From: Paenibacillus melissococcoides | Lineage (GTDB): Bacteria; Bacillota; Bacilli; Paenibacillales; Paenibacillaceae | Assembly: GCA_944800085.1 (NCBI GenBank) | Contig: CALYLO010000008.1 | Span: 186,001-250,000 of the forward strand | DNA length: 64,000 bases | Reading direction: 5' to 3' | Shown: in pieces, positions 34,934-42,850 of the stretch | How positions within the stretch are numbered: position 1 is the first letter of the stretch | Layout of the letters: the number at the start of each line of letters is the position of its first letter | Made by a program: the position numbers and the translations under genes | The notes under the pieces: model-generated | Told to the model about the DNA's origin: nothing | Databases searched by the model: none | The model's input: the letters and a program-made list of their open reading frames with translations, nothing else

Positions 34934-35473
34934 TCAGGTGAACATCTTCATGAGGCGAACAAGTTTTTTCTTGATTTGGAACAAATCCTTGAACAGATAG
35001 AGCAGCGAAAAAAGGATGAGCGACAGCATGAACAGTTCAAGTTTGTGGATAAGCGCAATCTCTCCTGCGTATGATGAACGAAACTTCCATAGCACCACAA
35101 CCGAAAAACTGAGAAGAAGATTACGAAGCACCAATCCCCAGTTCAACTGTTCATTTTCGAGTATCCCGCCACAGCCGCAATTGATATGCCGATGCCCGCG
35201 CATCAAATTGAAACCGATTGCAAAGGTATAAACACTCAGGAGTGAACATAGGGAAACCGCATGATAAACCGTTATGCCGCGCAAGAGAAGCGAGAGGCCT
35301 AGCGCAAGCTCGGCCGCGGCAAACGCGATAAAAGACGGAACGATAAATCGGGCTGGCACCATTTGATAGGCATTCATGATGCGAATGTGTTCGCGGTAGT
35401 TCAGCGCTTTATGCAAAAAGGTGGAGAGAAACAAGAAGGCAAGTACATTTTGGAACATAAACACGAGAGCCAT
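34934..35473 (-). CDS. MauE/DoxX-like redox-associated membrane protein
   Basis: 179 residues with four main hydrophobic helices (VLAFLFLSTFLHKALNY, FIAFAAAELALGLSLLL, VSLCSLLSVYTFAIGFNLM, LVLRNLLLSFSVVVLW) and an additional one near the C-terminus. Between helices three and four is HRHINCGCGGILENEQLNWG, the CGCGG motif typical of MauE/methylamine-utilisation proteins and used in thiol transfer with a MauD partner. It starts 2 bp after the exporter stop codon and is followed by the MauD-like gene, so the pair is intact here. No methylamine dehydrogenase genes are near. Confidence 0.8.
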   Translation of the reverse strand: MALVFMFQNVLAFLFLSTFLHKALNYREHIRIMNAYQMVPARFIVPSFIAFAAAELALGLSLLLRGITVYHAVSLCSLLSVYTFAIGFNLMRGHRHINCGCGGILENEQLNWGLVLRNLLLSFSVVVLWKFRSSYAGEIALIHKLELFMLSLILFSLLYLFKDLFQIKKKLVRLMKMFT

Positions 35474-35475
35474 GT

Positions 35476-37275
35476 TTAGACGAGAACCCCGCTTTCCTGG
35501 TTATAAATTTTGGTTTGCGCGCGATATAAACGATGGTATTCTCCCTGTCGGCGCAACAGCTCCTGATGTGTGCCTTCCTCGACGATTCGGCCTTCCCTCA
35601 TCACCAAAATATAGTCTGCCTGCACGGCGACGCCAAGACGATGCGTTATGATTAGCACCGCTTTGTCATTGTTCCCTTGAAATAATTCATGGATAATATC
35701 AAGCTCCGATTCCGGGTCCATGGATGAGGTGGGCTCATCAAGTATGATTAGATCGCTGTTCTTGAATAGAGCTCTGGACAAGGCCAGCTTTTGCCATTGC
35801 CCGCCGGATAATTCATGGCCTCCTTCAAAATGACGCCCTAGCAATGACTCATATCGCTCAGGCAGCTTTGCGATATGTTCATGAATTTTCGTTTTTCTTG
35901 CGGCAGCGATCATTTCGGACTTACTCGGGTTGTTCAGATTGCCAAAGCCGATATTCTCCCGGGCGCTGAATTCATATTCAATGAAATCCTGAAATAAAGC
36001 GGCAATCCGTTGGTGATAAGATGCAATATCATAGCTGCGCAAAGGAATTTGGTTGACGCATATCGTATTTTCACCCGTTTCATACAGACCTAGCATGCAT
36101 TTAATCAGCGAGGTTTTGCCGGAGCCGTTTTCTCCGATGATGACTACCTTTTGTCCTTTTTTAATAGACAGATGAATATTTTTGAGGGTCGGTTTTGTTT
36201 GATTCGGATAAGTAAACGTGAGATTTTGCACGCTGATCTGATGGATGGCGCCGCATTTGATGTGAGAAGATGAACTTTCCAGCTCCTTTTTTTGTTGAAA
36301 AGTTTTGAAATCCTCTATATACAAACTGATTTCATACATATTGGACAGCGATGCGGAAATTTCGGTCAAACTCGACTGAATATTTTGAATCGATTGCAGG
36401 GCCGCCACAAACGCCCCGATTTCTATCCTCTTGGCCGAGATCAGGAAGATAATGAGAATCCCGGAAACAATATAGGTTAACGTGAGCAGCATGCTGCCGG
36501 CAAGCTCCCATATGCCTTGATTTTTGGATAAATTGTATTTTTCTTGCGCGCTCCGCTTATAGAACGAAGACCATTTTTCGATCAGATGCGAGCCCAATCC
36601 AAAGAGGCGAATTTCTTTCAAAGAATCTCGTTGGCTCAGGAGATCGGATATGTACATTTCTCTTCTGTGGTAGGGAGTCAAAAAGCGAGTGAGAACATAT
36701 CTTTTATTGCCAAAACGGATATGAATCATCAGGATCGGAATTGAAAATACAAAGATAATGACCAGCAAGCCCCAATGGATATTGGTAATGTAGCCAACTA
36801 AAGATAGAACCGTGACGATGGTGCTTCCTAAAGACATGATGGTCTTAACCATGGAAACGATCTGGAAGTGGCTATTGATAATTCGCTGGTTCTGATCGTA
36901 AAAAGACGGATCCTCAAAGGTGGAGTAGGGCAGATTCATAATTTTGCCGAAGATCTGTTTTTTGAGCACCAGTCCGAGCAGATTTTCAAGTTTTTGATCA
37001 TTTAATTGAGAAAAAAATTGAAGAATATAAGCAGAAAGAATGATCACCATTTGGAAGCTTAAAATCGATAACGCCGTGGCAAATCCATGTCCAGGTTGAG
37101 CGATTAAAATAACCTCGTTCACGAGTTCTTGCATCGTCCATACGCTAAGCAAAGGCAATAAACCTAGTGCGAGATGAAGCGCAATGGAAACGTAAAAATA
37201 GGGTTTGTGCAATCTCCAAATATAAAGAATGGCAAACCGGGACCCGTGCCAAATATTTGAAAAGGAATACATCAT
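35476..37275 (-). CDS. ABC exporter, fused membrane and ATPase domains, no peptidase domain
   Basis: ATG 37275 (MMYSFSNIWH) follows AAAGGCGAG and fits the promoter at 37333-37361; an ATG at 37317 would leave almost no leader. About 599 residues: six-helix type I exporter domain (about 20-310), then an ATPase domain with Walker A IGENGSGKTSLIK, Q-loop AALFQDFIEYEFSAREN, signature LSGGQWQKLALSRA, Walker B DLIILDEPTSSMD and H-loop ITHRLGVAV. There is no N-terminal C39 peptidase, so any leader would be removed by another enzyme. Proposed cargo is the six-cysteine peptide encoded at the other end of the locus; this is inference from context. Confidence 0.85.
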   Translation of the reverse strand: MMYSFSNIWHGSRFAILYIWRLHKPYFYVSIALHLALGLLPLLSVWTMQELVNEVILIAQPGHGFATALSILSFQMVIILSAYILQFFSQLNDQKLENLLGLVLKKQIFGKIMNLPYSTFEDPSFYDQNQRIINSHFQIVSMVKTIMSLGSTIVTVLSLVGYITNIHWGLLVIIFVFSIPILMIHIRFGNKRYVLTRFLTPYHRREMYISDLLSQRDSLKEIRLFGLGSHLIEKWSSFYKRSAQEKYNLSKNQGIWELAGSMLLTLTYIVSGILIIFLISAKRIEIGAFVAALQSIQNIQSSLTEISASLSNMYEISLYIEDFKTFQQKKELESSSSHIKCGAIHQISVQNLTFTYPNQTKPTLKNIHLSIKKGQKVVIIGENGSGKTSLIKCMLGLYETGENTICVNQIPLRSYDIASYHQRIAALFQDFIEYEFSARENIGFGNLNNPSKSEMIAAARKTKIHEHIAKLPERYESLLGRHFEGGHELSGGQWQKLALSRALFKNSDLIILDEPTSSMDPESELDIIHELFQGNNDKAVLIITHRLGVAVQADYILVMREGRIVEEGTHQELLRRQGEYHRLYRAQTKIYNQESGVLV

Positions 37276-37332
37276 TTCTCGCCTTTCATCAATATTTGCC
37301 ATCATAGTAAAAAACAAGTATGATATGAATTG

Positions 37333-37361
37333 AGTATATACATAATTTGGTATATGCGCAA
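37333..37361 (-). promoter_or_regulatory. Promoter of the exporter-MauE-TlpA operon
   Basis: On the minus strand: -35 TTGCGC (37361-37356), a 17-base spacer and -10 TATACT (37338-37333). It overlaps the motif at 37319-37340 that is shared with the peptide promoter. Confidence 0.6.
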
Positions 37362-37390
37362 GGACGAGATTTTTTTGGCGGAGGTTGAAT

Positions 37391-37939
37391 GTGGTTATCT
37401 ATTTTCAATTCGCTTTGCTAGCGTGCGTTATATTCGCCACTATCTTTCTGTACAAATCCTTGTCCTCTATGCTTCATCGGACGAAAAGCATGGAAGGAGA
37501 AGGGGAGAGCCGCCGCCTCTACCCCTTGCTGCACCAGCAAGCTCCCTCGTTTGTCTTGCCGGATGCCGACGATACCCTCTTTGATTTAACCGATGCCATA
37601 GGGAAGAAGGGAATACTGCTTATTTTTATCGATTCAGACTGCCCTTATTGCATTCCTTCACTAGAGAGATGGATTCAAGCAAATATGGAGCAGGGATCCG
37701 ATCTGCATGCTGCCGTTTTGCTCAAAGAAGGGGGAATTGGCGGCTACCAAGAGCTGTATAGCCATAGTAAAGGAATCCGTTTTTTGCAAGCCGGGTATAA
37801 AATATTTGAATCCTACCGGATTACGGAATATCCGTACTTTGTCTATGTGAATTCCAAGCAAGAGATTGAGTATGCTTCTCCGGATCCGGAGGGAGGGCGG
37901 GGAAGGCAGGAGCTGCTGCTTCACAGTTGCGCAGAGTAA
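37391..37939 (+). CDS. Membrane-anchored TlpA-like thioredoxin, second copy
   Basis: GTG 37391 lies six bases after GGCGGAGG and is preferred to TTG 37385, which touches that site; about 182 residues. One N-terminal membrane helix (VIYFQFALLACVIFATIFLY) precedes a Redoxin-like domain: LLHQQAPSFVLPDADDTLFD, the active site LLIFIDSDCPYCIPSLERW with C-x-x-C, and ITEYPYFVYVNSKQEIEY with the cis-Pro position. It diverges from the exporter operon. Together with the other TlpA-like protein and the MauE-like protein it suggests an oxidising or isomerising relay outside the membrane. Confidence 0.75.
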   Translation: MVIYFQFALLACVIFATIFLYKSLSSMLHRTKSMEGEGESRRLYPLLHQQAPSFVLPDADDTLFDLTDAIGKKGILLIFIDSDCPYCIPSLERWIQANMEQGSDLHAAVLLKEGGIGGYQELYSHSKGIRFLQAGYKIFESYRITEYPYFVYVNSKQEIEYASPDPEGGRGRQELLLHSCAE

Positions 37940-37992
37940 AGAGGATAGAGACGGGGAGACGCGTCCTTGGCACAGCTCCCCGAATTGTGCTG

Positions 37993-39732
37993 CTAGAACC
38001 TGCCGGATCGGAAAATCGACAGGAGCAGCCAGATGAACATCAAGGCCGCGATGAGGAAGCCGATCTCGATCGCGGGAATGTCCCAGAGCAGCGTCGGCTT
38101 CCTGCTGAGCGAGGAGCCGACGATCAGCCCGACCATAATGATGCTGAAGGCAAGCAGCACAATGCTGAAGGAGAGCCGGTTGCTGATCTGATCGAGCTTG
38201 TGCAGCACATGCTCCAGATCGCGCAGCTCCATCTCGGCCTTGATCTTGCCCCGGCTGAGGAGGGAGGCGAGCCGATTCGCCTGCATCGGCAGATCGGACA
38301 CCGCTTGCGCCAGATCGAGCGCGCCGCCGACAACCTTCTTCTGAATGCGGCGGAAGCTGTATTTCTCCTTCAGCAGCTTGACGCCGAACGGCTCGGCCAT
38401 ATCGAGGATGGAGAGGGTCGGATCGAGCCTCTCCACGATGCCTTCCAAGGTGAGCAGCGCCTTGGCCAACAGAATCAGATCGGGAGGGAACACGATCCGG
38501 TGCTTCTTGGCGACGGCGAACAAGTCATGGAGAGACTGGCCGAGGCTCATCTCGGAGAACGGCACGTCGTAGTACCGGTCCCGCAGCCGGTCCAGGTCGC
38601 GGCGAAGCGCATCCATGTCCGTCTTGTCGGAGATGAGGCAGAGCCGGGCAATCGCCCGGAGCATGCCCGACGTTCGATGCTGCATCAGCGCAATAATCAG
38701 CTCCGCTAAATTCTCTTTCATTTCCCCATTCAGTTGGCCGACCATGCCGAAGTCGATCAGGGCGATCCGGTTCTGATCGAGCACCATAATATTGCCCGGA
38801 TGGGGGTCGGCGTGGAAGAAGCCGTCGATGAAGATCAGGTGCAGCATCGCATGCACGAGGCGCTCGGCGATCGACTTGCGCTCCGGCCCCTTCGGGAACC
38901 GTTCCGTATAGTGGTTCAGCATCATGCCGTCCACATATTCCATCGTCAGCACCTTGGCCGAGGATCGTTCCCAATCGATGCGCGGAATATGGATGCCGGG
39001 GTCTCTGCGCAGCAGCTGCGCGATCTTGTCGTTGTTGCGCCCTTCATGCTGATAGTCGAGCTCGGCAATCATCGATTTGGCGAATTCCTGAACCATCTCC
39101 GGGATCTGATACTCGGACACCCAGGTCCAGCGGCGCGTCGCCGCTTCGGTCAGCCCCTGGAGTATTTCCAGATCCCGCTCGATGATAGAGGTAATGCCGG
39201 GCCGCTGCACCTTGACGGCCACCGCTTCGCCGTTCGGCAGCCAAGCCTTGTGAACCTGGCCGATGGAGGCGGCGGCGAGCGGGATATCATCGAAGCGCAG
39301 AAAAAGCTGCCCAAGCGGCCGGCCCAGCTCGTCCTCGATGATGCGGCCGGCTTCGGCGCCCGTGAAGGGCGGCACTTGATCCTGCAGCTTCTCCAGCTCT
39401 TGAATGATGCTGCCCGGCAGCAGATCGGCCCGGGTGCTGAGCAGCTGGCCCAGCTTGATGAATGCCGGGCCGAGCTCCTCCAGCACGAGGCGAAGGCGTT
39501 CGCCCAGCGACTTCGTCTGCAGCGTCTCCTGCGTAACCCAGCGGCGGGGCAGAGACAATACCCGGCGCAATCCGATTTCCTCCACAACATAGCCGAAGCC
39601 ATGACGCATGAGCGCCATGGCGATATCGCGGTAGCGGCCGGCGTGCCTAATCCGCACGGCCGTCCGTCTCCATATTCGGCTGTCCATCTTCTTCGCGGGG
39701 TTCTTCCGGGTCAGCCCCTTCGAGCGCGGCAA
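37993..39732 (-). CDS. ABC1/UbiB-family atypical kinase
   Basis: Up to 579 residues. UbiB/AarF signature: the N-terminal motif LGPAFIKLGQLLSTRADLLP then LQDQVPPF (KxGQ family motif), the alanine-rich loop PLAAASIGQVHKAWL, the lysine in VAVKVQRPGI, the catalytic FFHADPHPGNIMVL and metal-binding LIDFGMVGQL. Two C-terminal membrane helices end the protein (SIVLLAFSIIMVGLIVG and IGFLIAALMFIWLLLSIF). The family supports isoprenoid-quinone-type lipid handling. The start overlaps the upstream gene by 86 bases; ATG 39687 is an alternative that still overlaps it. Confidence 0.88.
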   Translation of the reverse strand: MPRSKGLTRKNPAKKMDSRIWRRTAVRIRHAGRYRDIAMALMRHGFGYVVEEIGLRRVLSLPRRWVTQETLQTKSLGERLRLVLEELGPAFIKLGQLLSTRADLLPGSIIQELEKLQDQVPPFTGAEAGRIIEDELGRPLGQLFLRFDDIPLAAASIGQVHKAWLPNGEAVAVKVQRPGITSIIERDLEILQGLTEAATRRWTWVSEYQIPEMVQEFAKSMIAELDYQHEGRNNDKIAQLLRRDPGIHIPRIDWERSSAKVLTMEYVDGMMLNHYTERFPKGPERKSIAERLVHAMLHLIFIDGFFHADPHPGNIMVLDQNRIALIDFGMVGQLNGEMKENLAELIIALMQHRTSGMLRAIARLCLISDKTDMDALRRDLDRLRDRYYDVPFSEMSLGQSLHDLFAVAKKHRIVFPPDLILLAKALLTLEGIVERLDPTLSILDMAEPFGVKLLKEKYSFRRIQKKVVGGALDLAQAVSDLPMQANRLASLLSRGKIKAEMELRDLEHVLHKLDQISNRLSFSIVLLAFSIIMVGLIVGSSLSRKPTLLWDIPAIEIGFLIAALMFIWLLLSIFRSGRF

Positions 39733-40018
39733 CCCGCTGCTCCAGCATCATCACCCGCTGCTTCAGCGCGATCAGGTCGGAGCCGGCGGCCACATCCAAG
39801 TCCTGCAGCTTGCGCTTCACCATATCCTGAAGCGAGGCGCTGAAGGAGGCCTGCTCCTCTTCTCCCCGTTCCACCAGTTGGTTAACGAGCGCCTTGGACT
39901 GCTCGGGAGCGAGCTGTCCCTTCTGGACAAGCTCGTCGACGGCGGCTTCGATTTTCTCCTTGCTGACCACGGCGAGGCCCCAGCCCAGGGAGACCGCTTT
40001 TTTCAACAAATCACTCAC
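39647..40018 (-). CDS. Phasin/PHA-regulator-like small protein
   Basis: 123 residues: MSDLLKKAVSLGWGLAVVSK, EKIEAAVDELVQKGQLAPEQ, then a long helix with DMVKRKLQDLDVAAGSDLIA and LKQRVMMLEQRVAALEG, likely a coiled coil, and an acidic tail. This matches the phasin-like proteins often encoded beside ABC1 kinases in Firmicutes. GGGAGGGATTGGGAACGTG lies upstream. It is co-transcribed with the kinase, which may regulate or associate with it; the cellular role is not known. Confidence 0.75.
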   Translation of the reverse strand: MSDLLKKAVSLGWGLAVVSKEKIEAAVDELVQKGQLAPEQSKALVNQLVERGEEEQASFSASLQDMVKRKLQDLDVAAGSDLIALKQRVMMLEQRVAALEGADPEEPREEDGQPNMETDGRAD

Positions 40019-40129
40019 GTTCCCAATCCCTCCCTTATCGTTATACCCCTAATATGCCCAGGAGGGTCCGATTTCATTGATACGCCAGAGAGGCGGGAGA
40101 GGGCGGGAACAGCGAGCCATCCGCTTCAA

Positions 40130-41569
40130 TCAATCTTCCAGATTGGCCAGCTCATAGATGGCGCGGGCATAGATGGCGGTTGCCTTCAGCAGGTCGTCGA
40201 TAATGATGTACTCATCGACCTGATGCGCGGTCTCTTCGCGTCCCGGGAAGAGGGGGCCGAAGGCTACGCCGTTGTCGAGGAAGGCCGCATAGGTTCCGCC
40301 GCCGGTCGTGAGCAGCGTCGGCTCCAACTGCGTCTCTTCCTGGTAGATTTGCTGGAGCGTCCGAATCATCGGATGGTTCCGATCGACATGATGCGGCTCT
40401 TTCAGATCAATCTCGCGATCCATCTCGATGCCGTATTCCGCAATCTTCTCCTCCAGCGGCTTCAGCACATCGGCAGAGCTGTAGGAGACCGGGAAGCGGA
40501 TATTGAGATGGAAGAACGGATCCGACTCGCCATCGTATTGGAAAATACCCGCATTGACCGTGAGCGGCCCGGTAATGTCATCGACACAGGCAATGCCGAG
40601 GGCGGTGCCCAGATGATCATCGACCAGATGCTTGTCAATGAACCCGATATACCGCGCGGCATCCGGCTGGAAGGTGTACCCGCCCAGGAAACGGATGAGC
40701 TTCAAGGCGGCGTTAACGCCGACATGCGGCTCCATCCCGTGCGCCGATTTGCCCCGCATGCGCAGGGTTGCTTGACCATCGTTCATTTCCGCGGCGCCGG
40801 CCAGTCCCGCATCGGCGCAGTACGCCTCATAGCGCTCGGTAAGGGAAGCGAGCGCTTCTGCTTCGCCCGCGACGACGGCGACGGCCGATTCCGGCACCAT
40901 ATTGGCGATGCCTCCGCCATCGAAGCGGACGAGCTTGTATTGCGGCGCCGCAGAATTGCCGGATGAAGAACGGCCGAAGCCGCGAAGGCAGAACTTCGTA
41001 TTGATCTGCCCCTTCTCCGCATGAGTAATCGGGAAATCAGCATCCGGCGCGAACCCGGACACCGGCATGGGTTCCCGCTCGGTATAAGTCTTCATGCACT
41101 CCATTCCGCTCTCTTCGTCCGTTCCGAAGATGACGCGCACCCGGCGCTTGAGCGGCAGGCCCAGGTCCTTGACGAGCTTGAGACCGTAGAAGGCGGCCAT
41201 CGTCGGGCCCTTGTCATCGATCGCGCCCCGGGCGAACAGCTTCCCGTCGCGGATATCCGGCTCGAACGGCGGGGTGGTCCACTGTCCGGTCGCCGGGACG
41301 ACGTCCAGATGGCACAGCACGCCCACATATTCCGGCGCCGCCTCATTCCCGTATTCGGCATAGCCGACATAGCCGTCGAGATTGCCGGTGCGGAATTGCT
41401 CCCGCTCCGACAGCCCGAGCATATAATCCAGCGCTTGGGCGATATTTCGTCCCATCGGCTGTCCCGGCCCGGCCGTAGCGTTGTCCTTCGTGCTCTCAAT
41501 CCGGAGCAGGCCTTGCAGGTCTTGCAGCAGCTCTTCTTTTCTCTTCTCGACTTCAGCCAACCAGTTCAT
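40130..41569 (-). CDS. pepV: M20-family dipeptidase PepV
   Basis: ATG 41569 (MNWLAEVEKRKEELL) follows AAGGAG; 479 residues. M20 metallopeptidase: zinc-site motifs VGVLCHLDVVPATGQW, LFARGAIDDKGPTMAAFYGL, FGTDEESGMECMKTY and DADFPITHAEKG, with a C-terminal His in LLTTGGGTYAAF. The Xaa-His dipeptidase family PepV hydrolyses small peptides in the cytoplasm with two zinc ions. The length is normal and the gene is complete. Confidence 0.9.
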   Translation of the reverse strand: MNWLAEVEKRKEELLQDLQGLLRIESTKDNATAGPGQPMGRNIAQALDYMLGLSEREQFRTGNLDGYVGYAEYGNEAAPEYVGVLCHLDVVPATGQWTTPPFEPDIRDGKLFARGAIDDKGPTMAAFYGLKLVKDLGLPLKRRVRVIFGTDEESGMECMKTYTEREPMPVSGFAPDADFPITHAEKGQINTKFCLRGFGRSSSGNSAAPQYKLVRFDGGGIANMVPESAVAVVAGEAEALASLTERYEAYCADAGLAGAAEMNDGQATLRMRGKSAHGMEPHVGVNAALKLIRFLGGYTFQPDAARYIGFIDKHLVDDHLGTALGIACVDDITGPLTVNAGIFQYDGESDPFFHLNIRFPVSYSSADVLKPLEEKIAEYGIEMDREIDLKEPHHVDRNHPMIRTLQQIYQEETQLEPTLLTTGGGTYAAFLDNGVAFGPLFPGREETAHQVDEYIIIDDLLKATAIYARAIYELANLED

Positions 41570-41881
41570 GTCAACACGCTCCTTCAGCATGGCGTTCGAT
41601 TCAATGTAATATGTAAATCTGATCTTCTCCTTCCCGACAGCGGGGATGGATGCAAGCCAAGCCAAGCTTCGCTCTATACGTAGTATAAGGCGGGAGGCGC
41701 AAAATACTCAACTTTCTCATCCGCCGGGCCATCGTGTCACCGGGGCATCTTGTGCCGCGCGCCCGATAGGATCGGTACGGGAACGCAGGGAGGCGGCGCA
41801 TTCGATATGGCCGCCGAGATTTGCTATAATCATCCATATCAGATATACCGGTTGGAACCGGATGAAGCAGGAGGGATTGAG

Positions 41882-42613
41882 ATGAACAAACTCGTATTGC
41901 TGCGCCACGGCCAGAGCGTCTGGAATTTGGAGAACCGCTTCACCGGCTGGACCGATGTCGACTTGTCGGAGCAAGGCCTGAAGGAAGCGCGTCTGGCAGG
42001 AGAAATCTTGAAAAAGCATGGCTACACCTTCGACGAAGGGCATGCTTCGGTGCTGAAGCGGGCGATCCGCACGCTCTGGATCGTGCTGCATGAGATGGAC
42101 CTCATGTGGATTCCGGTCCATAAGACATGGAAGCTCAATGAACGGCATTACGGAGCGCTTCAGGGCCTGAATAAGGCGGAGACGGCCGAACGGTACGGTC
42201 AGGAGCAGGTTCAGCTATGGCGCCGCTCCGTCGATGTGAGACCGCCTGCGCTGGACCCGAGCGATCCGCGGTATGAAGCGTCCGCTCCCCAATACCGGGA
42301 TCTCCGCGAAGGAGAATTTCCTGTGACGGAAAATCTGGACGATACGGAAGCCCGCGTGCTCAGCTATTGGAATGAGACGCTCGCTCCCGCCATCTCGGGC
42401 GGCAAGCGCCTCATCGTGTCCGCTCACGGCAATACGATCCGGGCGTTGGTCCGGTATCTGGACAATCTGACGTCCGACGGCATCGTCAGTCTCAATATCC
42501 CGACCGGGACGCCGCTTGTCTATGAATTGGATGACTCGCTCGCGCCGATCCGGCGTTACTACCTGGGGCTCGACGGCGAGATTCCAATGGAGGACTTCCC
42601 TCATCTGCGTTGA
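41882..42613 (+). CDS. gpmA: 2,3-bisphosphoglycerate-dependent phosphoglycerate mutase
   Basis: ATG 41882 follows AGGAGGGATTGAG; 243 residues. It interconverts 3- and 2-phosphoglycerate in glycolysis. Motifs: LVLLRHGQSVWNLENRFTGW with the phosphorylated His, SVLKRAIRTLWIVL, NERHYGALQGLNKAETA and LIVSAHGNTIRALVRYL with the second catalytic His. Full length. The next feature is an intergenic repeat that begins about 40 bases after its stop. Confidence 0.93.
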   Translation: MNKLVLLRHGQSVWNLENRFTGWTDVDLSEQGLKEARLAGEILKKHGYTFDEGHASVLKRAIRTLWIVLHEMDLMWIPVHKTWKLNERHYGALQGLNKAETAERYGQEQVQLWRRSVDVRPPALDPSDPRYEASAPQYRDLREGEFPVTENLDDTEARVLSYWNETLAPAISGGKRLIVSAHGNTIRALVRYLDNLTSDGIVSLNIPTGTPLVYELDDSLAPIRRYYLGLDGEIPMEDFPHLR

Positions 42614-42850
42614 TATCGTCTTAACCGGAACGAACGGTTGACGCCGCGACTATGGGCTGTCCCAAAAGCAGTTTTTAGCTGCGGTGAGACAGCCCCCTCT
42701 TCTTCTTACAGCTCGACTTGCCGGAAAAACTGCGAAAATGCAGTTTTCCTTGTGGCGTTTACTCCGGTACCGATAGTTCTGCAAAACGGCATGGAATTTC
42801 AGTCATGCCAATGGATTGAAAGCAGGAATCGGCGAAAAGGATGCACTTTA

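Noticed and set aside
34340..35473. Methylamine utilisation (mau) cluster
   Set aside because: MauE- and MauD-like proteins are present, but no dehydrogenase subunits or methyltransferases; the exporter and Cys-rich peptide suggest another use.
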